64,000 bases of DNA, from positions 1-64,000 of the forward strand of contig CAJTLF010000012.1 in NCBI GenBank assembly GCA_910577555.1, written 5' to 3'. Within the stretch, counting starts at the first letter, position 1. Every line of letters begins with the position of its first letter. Below the pieces are notes generated by a model, which saw nothing but the letters and a program-made list of their open reading frames with translations, was not told where the DNA came from and searched no databases. The translations under genes and the position numbers were made by a program. This stretch comes from an uncultured Christensenella sp. (GTDB lineage: Bacteria > Bacillota > Clostridia > Christensenellales > Borkfalkiaceae). Shown here one piece after another: positions 15,419 through 23,950 of this stretch.

Positions 15419-15783
15419 TGGTCAGTTTCGTAATTAGCGATTTAAAGGCGATGAACGAAAGCTTAAAAGAGTTTGCCGAATATCTGCGGCTTATGCGCGT
15501 GGACGAAGAGGACGTGTTTGCAAGCAGGCTCGTTTCCTGCGAGCTGATAACCAACGTTATTATCCACAGCGGGCAGGCGGCGGAGTTCCGCGGCGAGCTT
15601 GCGGGGGCGGATATTGCTATTTCGGTTATTGCCAACGGAATGGAGAACGTGGATTTGAACCCGTCATTGCCCGACGCGTTTGCCGAGAGCGGCAGGGGAA
15701 TGTATATCGTAAACTGTATCTGCGGCGGTAACGTGGAGCGGCGGGACGGCGGTTTGCACGCTGTAATAAAAAGAAAGAATTGA
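15418..15783 (+). CDS. Anti-sigma factor serine kinase (RsbW/SpoIIAB-like HATPase)
   Basis: This 121-residue GHKL/HATPase_c-type domain keeps a usable ATP site: the N-box is CELITNVIIHSG (Glu and Asn present) and the later G-box is ESGRGMYIV. It probably binds and inhibits the sigma factor encoded just upstream and phosphorylates the STAS protein. Having one HATPase protein on each side of the sigma gene is unusual for rsbV-rsbW-sigB or spoIIA operons. Confidence 0.82.
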   Translation: MVSFVISDLKAMNESLKEFAEYLRLMRVDEEDVFASRLVSCELITNVIIHSGQAAEFRGELAGADIAISVIANGMENVDLNPSLPDAFAESGRGMYIVNCICGGNVERRDGGLHAVIKRKN

Positions 15784-15796
15784 ATTTAAAATATAA

Positions 15797-15829
15797 AAAA
15801 GCCCCGCGGCTTACTGCCGCGGGGCTTTT
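15797..15829. terminator. Bidirectional terminator
   Basis: A 14-bp stem (AAAAGCCCCGCGGC and complement) with a TTACT loop lies between the convergent anti-sigma and membrane protein genes. Confidence 0.88.
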
Positions 15830-15837
15830 ACGTTATA

Positions 15838-17406
15838 TTACATCATGTTTGCCTGTTTGTAAATTTCGTTCATAAGACCGTCGGAGATAAGGTCGCGTAC
15901 TCTGCCGTAGTAGATGAATACGGAAGAGAAGAACTTGTCGTTCTTGCCGCCGACGTTGTAGTTGGGTATGCAGGTAAGCGCACCCGCCTGACGCTCAAGG
16001 AATATTCTCGAAAATTCAAGACGCTGTTCGTTGTTGAGAGTGCGGATAAAGTCGTCCATAGGTCCGTTATAAATAACGGGGGTGTAGACTATGTTGCCCT
16101 TGCCGTCTTCAACGTAAACGGCGGTGGGAGCGGTTGCCGCGGTTTCGGACGCCGCGTCTGCCGCGGGTTCTTCGTCGGTTTTCGCCGCCTTAGCTGCCTT
16201 AGCCGCTTCTTTTTCGGCTTTAGCCTGTTCAGCCGCCGCCGCTTTGGCTGCCGCGCGCTCTTCCTTTTCGCGCTGTTTTCTTTCTTTCTTGCTTTCTTTT
16301 ACTTCGCCGTCTTCGGATTCCGAAGTTACGGTTGCCTTTGCGCGCTTTTTAGCTTTGATATAGCATGCAAGGCGGATAATATTGATTACGAGTGCGATGA
16401 GTGCGAGAGCGAGAAGTACGAGCAGGAACAAGCCCATCGTAGCCGTTTCGATAACGATAGCGCATACGAGTACGCAGATTATAGCCGCAAATTCGAGAGA
16501 GTATCTCACTACGTTGCAGATGAGCATTGCTTTGTTCGTTTTCTTGCCGAGACCCATAATATCGAGTACGCAGTTGATGAGAGCGAGCAAGCCCGCGATT
16601 ACGGTGGTGAGATAAAGGGTTGCTTCAGCCGCGCCTTCGGGAAGTGCGAACGTACCCGAGAACGTCGTAAGAATAAACACGTCTATCGCGAAAATTGCGC
16701 TGTCGCCGATTGCGGTTTCTCCGCCGACGAAGCCGATTGCGAGCCAATCCTGTTTAAGGGGTGCGAGCAAATCGCCGAGCTGGGGAATAATTTCAACCAG
16801 ATTGAATACGCCCGCGATTACTGCTACCGAAGAGAGAAGGGCGAGAACGATTTTTATAAAGCCCGAGCCTTTCTTGTAAATAAGAGCTTGTACGACGAGC
16901 ATAAGGAACACGCCGCCGAACGCGCCCATAAGGGTGTAGCAGGTCATTTTTTCCACGCCGCCGCTGAGCTGCGTGAGAAGAAGGGTTGCAAGCACCGCCG
17001 CCGCGCATACTTCGATGAAGGACGCCGCGCTTAAAGCTACGTTTTTGGTGCTTTTCTTGCTTGCTGCGTTTACAATCGCGGGGATTAACGCGAATAAGCC
17101 CGCAAGAGTGATTAACCCGTATAAAACGAGAAGAATCGCACTTAAATCAAGCGTAAATTCACCCCATTTAGCCAGCGGGGCGCTGAGCGTAAGGGGGTAA
17201 TTACCCGCTATGTCTTTAAGAAATTCAAGCGGATAAATCGCGTTGACAGCCGCGGGCAGCTGAAGCCCGAGCATTGCTTCGACTTTCATTTCCGTGCCGG
17301 CAAAGGGCAGGAAGAGACCTAACAACAAGCCGATGAGCGCGATAACGTAGGTTATCAACGCGGCGATTTTGTTGGGGCCCGTTTTCATTTTTTTCTCATT
17401 TCCCAT
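15838..17406 (-). CDS. Unknown multi-spanning membrane protein with charged Ala/Lys/Glu linker
   Basis: I do not recognise this 522-residue protein. About nine hydrophobic segments fill residues 1-350. A highly charged, probably coiled linker follows (SKKERKQREKEERAAAKAAA and similar, roughly 365-420). A small soluble C-terminal domain of about 90 residues contains FIRTLNNEQRLEFSRIFLER. The layout suggests a membrane anchor that displays a cytoplasmic domain. It stands alone, convergent with the sigma operon. GGAGACG precedes the ATG. Confidence 0.8.
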   Translation of the reverse strand: MGNEKKMKTGPNKIAALITYVIALIGLLLGLFLPFAGTEMKVEAMLGLQLPAAVNAIYPLEFLKDIAGNYPLTLSAPLAKWGEFTLDLSAILLVLYGLITLAGLFALIPAIVNAASKKSTKNVALSAASFIEVCAAAVLATLLLTQLSGGVEKMTCYTLMGAFGGVFLMLVVQALIYKKGSGFIKIVLALLSSVAVIAGVFNLVEIIPQLGDLLAPLKQDWLAIGFVGGETAIGDSAIFAIDVFILTTFSGTFALPEGAAEATLYLTTVIAGLLALINCVLDIMGLGKKTNKAMLICNVVRYSLEFAAIICVLVCAIVIETATMGLFLLVLLALALIALVINIIRLACYIKAKKRAKATVTSESEDGEVKESKKERKQREKEERAAAKAAAAEQAKAEKEAAKAAKAAKTDEEPAADAASETAATAPTAVYVEDGKGNIVYTPVIYNGPMDDFIRTLNNEQRLEFSRIFLERQAGALTCIPNYNVGGKNDKFFSSVFIYYGRVRDLISDGLMNEIYKQANMM

Positions 17407-17696
17407 AATAGTACGTCTCCGTTGCGCCCATTTGCCGTAGCTTTTAAACGGTTCGGACGCTGTTTTTACTCACTATGTACAATTCATTTTATACCATAAT
17501 ACGGGAGTTGTCAAGGATAAATCGTATAATTCGTCACAAAATTTAATCGGTTAAACGGCATATATGGCGCGATTAAAGGGTTATTCTTACTAAAATAAGT
17601 ATGCCTGAGCCGCCGTTTTGTATGCGCGTGCGGTTATTTTTACCCCGTTTAAGGGATATAATAGCCAATATACGCGTATTAATTCAAAAAAAGGCG

Positions 17697-17725
17697 TTGA
17701 TTTTTGCGGCGGGATTTGGTATAAT
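17697..17725 (+). promoter_or_regulatory. Promoter of the HTH gene at 17744
   Basis: TTGATT (17697-17702), 17 bases, TATAAT (17720-17725). It lies inside the longer open frame that begins at 17618, which supports the later start codon. Confidence 0.75.
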
Positions 17726-17743
17726 TACGCCAAGGAGAAAATT

Positions 17744-18154
17744 ATGAGTGAAAATTTGGGCGGCAGGGGCGATTCCGTGACCGAAAATAACCGAACGACG
17801 CGGGATATGCCGCGACAAACGGCGGAAGAGAGCGGCAAAGTAAAGCTCATTTCCGAGCAGGATATCATTGCCGCGTTTGCGGAAATTCCCAAACAGAAGC
17901 GGGAAAAAATGATTGCCGATTACGACGTTAAGTCGCTTGCGAAAATTTTCGAAAACGACGCGATGATGAAGACGGTGGACACCTTTTTAAGGTGCGGACT
18001 GAGCGTTTGCCGAGCCGCAGACGAGCTTTACATGCACAGAAACACCCTTATTTACAGGCTCAATTCGGTTGCGCGCCGTACGGGGCTGGACGTGCGCGAT
18101 TTCAATTCCGCCATTACCTTTAAAATTCTGCATTATTTATATTTATTGAAGTGA
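17744..18154 (+). CDS. Small PucR/CdaR-type helix-turn-helix protein
   Basis: The 136-residue product has a low-complexity N-terminus and a C-terminal PucR-type HTH: FLRCGLSVCRAADELYMHRNTLIYRLNSVARRTGLDVRDF, split over residues 83-122. It lacks the sensor part of full PucR or CdaR regulators. The start at 17744 is chosen because AAGGAG lies just before it and a good promoter precedes it. The S41 protease gene starts four bases after its stop, so the two are one operon and probably function together. Confidence 0.8.
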   Translation: MSENLGGRGDSVTENNRTTRDMPRQTAEESGKVKLISEQDIIAAFAEIPKQKREKMIADYDVKSLAKIFENDAMMKTVDTFLRCGLSVCRAADELYMHRNTLIYRLNSVARRTGLDVRDFNSAITFKILHYLYLLK

Positions 18155-18158
18155 GCGT

Positions 18159-19532
18159 ATGAGTGAAGAAATAAAAAATACCGTAAACCGAACGGAAAAA
18201 AGCGCGAACGCGGCGAAAATTATTATTGCCGTTGCGCTTGCATTACTTATTGCCGCCGCGGCGTTTACCGCGGGGTTTTTTACGGGCAACTGCGCGGTTT
18301 CGGACGACGCGAGGTCGCTTGACTGGTTGCTTAAAACCATTGAAGAGAACTATTATTTTTACGACGATTTCGACGCGGACGGCGCGGGCGAAGATTCGTT
18401 GAAGTCGATTGCGGATAAGCTGGATATTTATTCCGAATATTATACGGCGGAAGAGTACGCCGCCGAGCAGAACGACAACCGCGGGCGGAAGAGCGGCGTC
18501 GGCATCTCTTACGGATACCTTAGCGGAGTGAGCGGGGTCTGCGACGACGGCGGGATTTTTCTCTATTCCGTTGTCGGTAACTCGCCCGCTTACAGGGCGG
18601 GGCTGGTCGCGGGCGACGTGCTGGTGAGCGGAACTTACGGCGGCACGACCACGCAATTTACCGATAAAGCCGCGTTTGCGGAGTTTATGGAAAAGGTGGG
18701 CGATAACGAGAGCTTTACCCTTTCCACGAAGGAAAGCGATTTTACCGTGGCGCGGCAGGAGTACAAGGCGAGCTACACTTTTATGGCGACCTGCGAGAGC
18801 GCGTGGGAGTTCGTGGGGACGGCGGACGGCGGGCTTACTCTCGGCGAGAACCTTGCAAAGAAGAAGGACTTGCCCGAAGATACCGCTTACGTGAGCCTTT
18901 CGCAATTTTACGGCACTGCGGCTGAAGAGCTGGGGATTTTGTTCGATAAGTTCGAAGAAACGGGCAAGAGCAAGTTGATTTTGGACCTTAGAAACAACGG
19001 CGGCGGGTACGTTTCCGTTATGCAGAGTATTTCGGGGTACTTCACCGCGGGGATTGACGGGGCGCGTTCGGCGGGTTACGCCGAGTACAAGAACGGCAGA
19101 AGGCAGGTTTTCGATATAAAAAAGCAGGGGCGCGGGCTTATTTCTGCGGACACCGACGTTTACGTGCTTACCAACTCCGGAACGGCGAGCGCGTCGGAAG
19201 CGTTGATTGGCGTTCTGGTGAGCTACGGCGTTCTGGATTATAAGAATATTTTCGTTTCCGATTTTTCGAAGGAGTATCTCGATATGCAGGGCGACGGCGC
19301 CAAGACGGCGCGGACTTACGGCAAGGGGATTATGCAGTCCACTTTCGTGAACGATTGGACGGGAGAGGCGGTAAAGCTGACTACGGCGAAAATATTCTGG
19401 CCGAACGGGAAGTGCATTCACGGCTCGGGGCTGAGCGCGGCGGACGGCTGTACCGTGGTGCCTGCGAAGTGGAGCGTTACGAAGGACGACGCCGAGCTTG
19501 GCGCGGTTCTGGATATAATAAGTAAGCGGTAA
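18159..19532 (+). CDS. S41 family carboxyl-terminal processing protease
   Basis: This 457-residue membrane-anchored serine protease has a single N-terminal TM at about residues 20-42 (IIIAVALALLIAAAAFTAGF), then a PDZ-like domain (SGVGISYG... SPAYRAGLVAGDVLV), then the tail-specific protease core. The catalytic Ser is S344 in NSGTASASE and the general base is K389 in GKGIMQ (KGxxQ). The 45-residue gap between them is larger than in Bacillus CtpB. It probably trims extracytoplasmic proteins. It is co-transcribed with the HTH gene upstream; a PucR-type gene paired with a CTP protease is not a context I know. Confidence 0.92.
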   Translation: MSEEIKNTVNRTEKSANAAKIIIAVALALLIAAAAFTAGFFTGNCAVSDDARSLDWLLKTIEENYYFYDDFDADGAGEDSLKSIADKLDIYSEYYTAEEYAAEQNDNRGRKSGVGISYGYLSGVSGVCDDGGIFLYSVVGNSPAYRAGLVAGDVLVSGTYGGTTTQFTDKAAFAEFMEKVGDNESFTLSTKESDFTVARQEYKASYTFMATCESAWEFVGTADGGLTLGENLAKKKDLPEDTAYVSLSQFYGTAAEELGILFDKFEETGKSKLILDLRNNGGGYVSVMQSISGYFTAGIDGARSAGYAEYKNGRRQVFDIKKQGRGLISADTDVYVLTNSGTASASEALIGVLVSYGVLDYKNIFVSDFSKEYLDMQGDGAKTARTYGKGIMQSTFVNDWTGEAVKLTTAKIFWPNGKCIHGSGLSAADGCTVVPAKWSVTKDDAELGAVLDIISKR

Positions 19533-19579
19533 GAAAGTCAAGCAATTTTATAGAATTTTTTTAATATTTAAAAAAAATA

Positions 19580-19608
19580 TTGTATTTGCATTAAATATAT
19601 GTTATAAT
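19580..19608 (+). promoter_or_regulatory. Promoter of the structured leader
   Basis: TTGTAT (19580-19585), 17 bases, TATAAT (19603-19608). Transcription should start at about 19615, exactly where the first stem of the leader begins. Confidence 0.8.
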
Positions 19609-19613
19609 ATGCA

Positions 19614-19752
19614 TGCGCTACAATATAATACGGATACTATAAAGGTTACAATTGGGCATTGTTGTATCCCTGATTCCCTTTATAGTGAGAATTTGTAGCG
19701 CAACTTAAAGGATACGCTTTGCGGGCGTTCCTTTCAGGTGCGCCCTTATTTT
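19614..19752 (+). ncRNA. Structured leader RNA with pseudoknot and attenuator
   Basis: P1 is a perfect 10-bp stem (19614-19623 with 19693-19702). P2 inside it is a perfect 10-bp stem (ACTATAAAGG at 19636-19645 with 19677-19686). GGAT at 19632-19635 can pair with ATCC at 19666-19669 in the P2 loop, giving a pseudoknot. Downstream are two mutually exclusive hairpins: 19707-19734 (AAAGGA-ACGC with GCGT-TCCTTT) and 19723-19745 (GGGCG with CGCCC), the latter followed by TTATTTTTTA. This looks like a riboswitch-style attenuator controlling the lipoprotein gene at 19774. I cannot match it to a known class. Confidence 0.6.
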
Positions 19753-19773
19753 TTATTTAAGGAGAAAATCTTT

Positions 19774-22203
19774 ATGAAAAGAAAGATACTTATAGCGTTA
19801 CTTTCCGCAACGGCAACCGTATGTTGCGCGCTTGGACTTGCCGCGTGCGACAAAACGGAAGCAGACAAGTCCGTGCAGGAAATTACTAATGTTACACAAG
19901 CGTACAACATTGCAACCGAATTGGGCTACGACGGCACCTTGGAGCAGTTTATTGCGGCTTTGCGCGGTAAAGACGGTTTAGACGTAATTAACGGCAAAGA
20001 CGGTGCGGACGGTGTAGGCGTTAAGAATATAAGCAAAACCGCAAACGGCGAACTTATAGTAGAACTTACGGATTTGACACAAGTTAATTTGGGTAAAATC
20101 AACGGCGAAAACGGAACTGACGGCGTCGGTATTATAAAGGCGGAACTTAACGCAAACGGCGAAGTAGTGTTTACCTATTCGGACGGCAGGCAGCAGAATA
20201 TAGACAAAATTCCTGACTGCGCCCATAAATACGGTGATTGGAGCGTTGCGCTTGAAGAAACCTGTACTTCTATAGGGTACAGTTTGCGCACCTGTTCGCT
20301 GTGTGGTTATAAAGACTACAAGTTCGCCCGCGCAACCGGTCACAGTTTTGTATATACCGCAACTATCAAACAGCCAGACTGCGTTTTGGACGGGGTTAAG
20401 CTTTTATCGTGCATAGAGTGCGGTACGGTAAAATCGGAAGCTATTCCCGCCAACGGACATAGTTTTGAAAACGGCGTATGCGGCGATTGCGGATTAACCG
20501 AATTCAGCCAAGGATTGGAATACGCTTTAAATAGTGACGGAACTTATTACATAGTTACGGGTATAGGTACTTGTACCGATACTGAATTAAGAATTCCCGA
20601 AGAGTATAACGGGCTACCCGTAAAGGAAGTAAAAGGTTTGGCATTTGCAAGGCTTGACGATATAGTAAGCGTTAATATACCGCGCACTATAACTTTTATG
20701 GGGAGATTTGCGTTCGGTTACTTAAAATCGCTTGAAAAAGTATATTATAATGCTACTAACTGCGTCGATTTAGCGGACTGGGGTGCGGACGTCTTTATGA
20801 ATAGCGGTGAAGAAAAAGGTCTTACCGTTACCGTAGGTAAAGACGTTGAACACATACCTGCAAACTTATTTAACTTTAAACAGTCAAGCAGTAGAAACAA
20901 TTGCTTTGTAAAACAATTGACGGTCGAAGATGGGAGCGTATGTCGTAGTATAGGCAGGAGAGCGTTCTATTATGCGAACATTACAGAACTCGTTTTGCCG
21001 GACAGTATAGAAATTATCGGTGATGGCGCATTCAGGGGATGTAAAATTCTTAAAAAAGTAATGCTTGGCAATAACGTTAAGGAAATCGGGGAACAAGCAT
21101 TCTATTATTGTGATAACCTTGCTGAAATCAATATACCCGACAGTATAATCAAGCTTGGTTCTATGTTCGTTAATGACGAAAGCAAAGTTATGAAATATAA
21201 TGAATACGACGATTGCTTATATCTCGGCAACGAAACTAATCCTTACGTAGTATTAATGGAAATAAAAGTTAACAAGAAACATTATACTATACATAAAGAT
21301 ACAAAAGTAATTTATGACTATGTATTTTTATGGAGCAGTATAGAAGAACTAGTAATTCCAGAAGGCGTGGTTACGGTTGGTCGGGCATTCGGTAGCTGTT
21401 ATAATCTTAAAACTATAAGTATTCCTGCAAGTGTAACTTCTTTCAATGGTACGTTAAACGGTAGTAGAGCATTTGAAAAGTTTATCGTTGCGGAAGATAA
21501 CCCTGTATATTACTGTAAAAATAATTGCCTGATTGACAGGACTACCAAAACTATCATTGCTGGCTGGGATGCAAGCATTATCCCTTCGGACGGAAGTGTA
21601 ACTGCAATAGGTGATTATGCTTTCCGCGATTGCGAGTCGCAATACTTTACAAATCTTGTTATTCCTGACAATATAACTTATATAGGCAAAGGTGCTTTTT
21701 CCGAATGTGATTACCTTGAAAATATAGTTCTTCCACAAAAGCTGGAATATCTTGGTAATTTCGCGTTCAGAGATTGTAGGAAGCTTAAAAGTATAACCTT
21801 ACCGGAAGGCATAACCGAGATACGTACTCAAATGTTTATGAATTGCGATAACCTTGAAAGCGTTACCTTTCTTGGCAAAATTACAAGTATTGAAAGCGGA
21901 GCGTTTGAGAGTTGCGATAGTCTTAAAACTTTCACATTCCCTGAGGGCATTAAGGAAATTAGAGATTATGTGCTTGCTTACAGTCATGCGCTTGAAACCG
22001 TAGTAATTCCCGCAGGCGTGGAAAAAATAGATATGAGTGCGTTCTATCAGTGTAAAAACTTGAAGATATTGTTTAAAGGTAGCGAGAAAGAGTGGAATAC
22101 AATAAAAATCATTGACCGTGACACCGTTGAATACACCGTGTACTTTTATACGGAAACGCCTGAACACGGCTGGCACTATAAAGACGGCGAAATAGTAGTT
22201 TAG
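19774..22203 (+). CDS. Surface lipoprotein with collagen-like segment and BspA-type leucine-rich repeats
   Basis: The 809-residue product begins with a lipoprotein signal peptide whose lipobox is GLAAC. Next come short GxDG collagen-like repeats (GKDGADGVG, GENGTDGVG), then two cysteine-rich modules (CSLCGYKDY, CIECGTVKSE, GVCGDCGL). From about residue 250 to 770 there are LRR_5/BspA repeats (pattern IPDSIxxIGxxAFxxCxxL). Such proteins are cell-surface exposed and often bind host or other-microbe surfaces. The frame is open from 19738, but the ATG at 19774 is used because AAGGAG lies nine bases before it. Expression is probably controlled by the structured leader. Confidence 0.9.
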   Translation: MKRKILIALLSATATVCCALGLAACDKTEADKSVQEITNVTQAYNIATELGYDGTLEQFIAALRGKDGLDVINGKDGADGVGVKNISKTANGELIVELTDLTQVNLGKINGENGTDGVGIIKAELNANGEVVFTYSDGRQQNIDKIPDCAHKYGDWSVALEETCTSIGYSLRTCSLCGYKDYKFARATGHSFVYTATIKQPDCVLDGVKLLSCIECGTVKSEAIPANGHSFENGVCGDCGLTEFSQGLEYALNSDGTYYIVTGIGTCTDTELRIPEEYNGLPVKEVKGLAFARLDDIVSVNIPRTITFMGRFAFGYLKSLEKVYYNATNCVDLADWGADVFMNSGEEKGLTVTVGKDVEHIPANLFNFKQSSSRNNCFVKQLTVEDGSVCRSIGRRAFYYANITELVLPDSIEIIGDGAFRGCKILKKVMLGNNVKEIGEQAFYYCDNLAEINIPDSIIKLGSMFVNDESKVMKYNEYDDCLYLGNETNPYVVLMEIKVNKKHYTIHKDTKVIYDYVFLWSSIEELVIPEGVVTVGRAFGSCYNLKTISIPASVTSFNGTLNGSRAFEKFIVAEDNPVYYCKNNCLIDRTTKTIIAGWDASIIPSDGSVTAIGDYAFRDCESQYFTNLVIPDNITYIGKGAFSECDYLENIVLPQKLEYLGNFAFRDCRKLKSITLPEGITEIRTQMFMNCDNLESVTFLGKITSIESGAFESCDSLKTFTFPEGIKEIRDYVLAYSHALETVVIPAGVEKIDMSAFYQCKNLKILFKGSEKEWNTIKIIDRDTVEYTVYFYTETPEHGWHYKDGEIVV

Positions 22204-22223
22204 TAAATTTAATAAATAAATGG

Positions 22224-22248
22224 TGCGGACGGGTTAATCCCGTCCGCA
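22224..22248 (+). terminator. Terminator of the LRR lipoprotein gene
   Basis: A perfect 10-bp stem (TGCGGACGGG and complement) with a TTAAT loop, followed by TTTGCTTTCTTTT. Confidence 0.88.
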
Positions 22249-22310
22249 TTTGCTTTCTTTTCATTCGATATTCTATAATGATTGTAAGATAAACAGTAAT
22301 TTATCACGCC

Positions 22311-22357
22311 ATTATAAAAAGGCGAAGAATTTTAAAATTCTTCGCCTTTTTTATAAT
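22311..22357. terminator. Long palindrome, terminator-like in both directions
   Basis: A 47-base near-perfect palindrome centred on GAATTTTAAAATTC, with A-tracts on one side and T-tracts on the other. Its GAAGAATTT core is also used in the terminator at 12262. Confidence 0.75.
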
Positions 22358-22695
22358 CCCTTTGGGAAGTTTGTTTTAATGCGTGACGCGTTTTTATTTG
22401 GGGGGGGGTAGACCGATGGGATTCTTCGCTTACGCTCTGAATGACAAGTGTGGGTGCGGATTGTTTGGGGTATTACTATTCTGGATTTTTGCTGACGCTT
22501 TGCGCATTGTTCATGGAGGGGGGGTGCTTTTCCGGATTGCTTTGTCGCTGTCGCTCCTCGCAATGACGGGAGAGAAAGCTCACGCGCAATGACGGGGGAA
22601 GAAGATGTCGGAATGACGGGTGGACTGGCAGAATGACAGAGAGTCGGTTAAGAGTGACATAAAGAATGCGTCGGAATGACGCGTGGACGGGTGGG
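22358..22695. repeat. Gene-free stretch with repeat debris; intact family A copy at 22534-22569
   Basis: No gene is supported here. It contains a copy starting GGATTGCTTTGTCGC at 22534-22569, a variant element GGGATTCTTCGCTTACGC with GAATGACA at about 22418-22446, and several loose GGAATGACG fragments up to 22680. Open frames through it read repeat sequence only. Confidence 0.65.
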
Positions 22696-22896
22696 TTAAA
22701 GGGGGCGTTTGACGGACTTGATGCGGCGGGCGGAGAAGATTACGCACGTTAAAAAGCCGTCTTCCGTGCGGGTTATTTCAAGCGACGGACGGAAGTCGCA
22801 CTCGAAATATTCGTCGCATACCTTTTTTAAGTCCTTTAAAAACAGCGCGCGCTCGAAGTCTGACATATCGTCGCGCTCTAAAATTATACTTTTCAT
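22696..22896 (-). CDS. Conserved-looking small protein of unknown function
   Basis: This 66-residue protein starts MKSIILERDDMSDFERALF and continues with a charged helix and two beta-like stretches (PSLEITRTEDGFLTCVIFSA). It has no membrane segment or motif I know. AAGGAAAA lies before the ATG, and its codon use matches the backbone although repeats lie on both sides. I consider it a real gene, function unknown. Confidence 0.65.
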   Translation of the reverse strand: MKSIILERDDMSDFERALFLKDLKKVCDEYFECDFRPSLEITRTEDGFLTCVIFSARRIKSVKRPL

Positions 22897-22921
22897 ATAA
22901 GTTTTCCTTTTTTTTGGTGGT

Positions 22922-22956
22922 GGATTGCTTCGTCGCTACGCTCCTCGCAATGACGG
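22922..22956 (+). repeat. Dispersed 35-bp family A repeat
   Basis: An intact copy (GGATTGCTTCGTCGC ... CTCGCAATGACGG) upstream of the minus-strand small gene. A variant with different ends (GGTTCTTCGACTGCG ... CTAAGAATGACA) lies at about 23037-23072. Confidence 0.85.
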
Positions 22957-23083
22957 GGAGAGAAAGAGTGCGCAATGACTGGAAGGGGTGGGGAATGACG
23001 GGGGCAATGGCGGGTGTGGGGCGGTTTGTTCGGTGGGGTTCTTCGACTGCGCTACGCTCCGCTAAGAATGACAAGGGGGATGG

Positions 23084-23815
23084 TTATATTTTTTGGCGTA
23101 ATTTTCTTTTGAAGTAGCCGTTTACTCCGCCCATTCCGCCGAATACGTTGAATACGCTTTCGCGCTTGCCCGTTATATTTTCCGCCGCCGCCTTGTACGC
23201 CTTTACCGTGGCGGGTTTGGGGCGGTCTGCGGCGATGAGCAGGTCTTCCGGAATTACCGCCGCAAGGCGCAGGTGCAACAGCGACGCAATTTCGTGGGCT
23301 GTCATCGTTTCGCCGTTTAAAATCGCCGCCGCGCTCAGCTTGTTTACGACGAGAGCCACGTCCTTTATTCCGCCGTCGGTCAGGTACGAGCGGCACGCGT
23401 CCGCGCTCTTTATGGACGCGGGGTACGGCTCGGTTACTATTAACGCTCTGTCGCAACAGCTTTCGCCCGTTTTATCGGTGAGAATGTAGTCGAAAAGCCC
23501 GTCCACGTCCGCAATCGCTCTTTTTACCGCGGAAAAGTCGGTTAAGCCGAGCGTGGGCATAAACGAAAGATTTGCGTCCTTGGGGTGGGAAACGAGCGTC
23601 TGCTTTGCGCGGCACGCGCTCTTTGCATAGTCCGCGAGAGAGTATACTATTCTGTCGCGGCAGTTGCCTATTATTTCGGCGCAACCGCACTTGTCGTCGC
23701 CGTCCACTATGAGAGTGCGCTCGCCCGACGCCGCAAGCGCGCGTCCTAACCATACTGCAAAGGTGGTTGCGCCCGTGCCGCCTTTAAAGCCCGTTATAAG
23801 TATTTTTTGTGCCAT
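23084..23815 (-). CDS. MinD/ParA-like P-loop ATPase with altered Walker A motif
   Basis: This 243-residue protein has the MinD/ParA fold signature: KGGTGATTFA at residues 11-20 and LIVDGDDKCGCAE for the Walker A' strand. The first (signature) Lys of the deviant Walker A motif is present (K11), but the phosphate-binding Lys that should follow KGGTG is Ala at position 16. ATP hydrolysis may be weak or lost. It ends in a basic tail (FKRKLRQKI). It is divergent from yqfC and stands alone, with no MinC or MinE gene near. A role in cell-pole or surface-structure positioning is a guess. Confidence 0.82.
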   Translation of the reverse strand: MAQKILITGFKGGTGATTFAVWLGRALAASGERTLIVDGDDKCGCAEIIGNCRDRIVYSLADYAKSACRAKQTLVSHPKDANLSFMPTLGLTDFSAVKRAIADVDGLFDYILTDKTGESCCDRALIVTEPYPASIKSADACRSYLTDGGIKDVALVVNKLSAAAILNGETMTAHEIASLLHLRLAAVIPEDLLIAADRPKPATVKAYKAAAENITGKRESVFNVFGGMGGVNGYFKRKLRQKI

Positions 23816-23950
23816 ATTTTATATTGTAATTAATTATATTACGATTTTTTTGCGGAAAAACGGGGGTTTTGGGCGGGGAACGGCGAAAAGGGGTGGGCGG
23901 GTTGAATGGGGTGGGGGAATATACGGGCGGGGGCGGTCATATTTTATTAT

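Noticed and set aside
18243..19541. 432-codon minus-strand frame antisense to the S41 protease gene
   Set aside because: Arg/Pro/Ala-rich composition of a shadow frame; the plus strand encodes a protease with all catalytic motifs.
19614..19702. Purine, THF or other known riboswitch
   Set aside because: The conserved core bases of those classes that I remember are absent; only the overall attenuator layout is shared.
22383..22592. Open frame of 69 codons
   Set aside because: It consists of repeat debris including an intact family A copy; no ribosome site, no protein-like composition.
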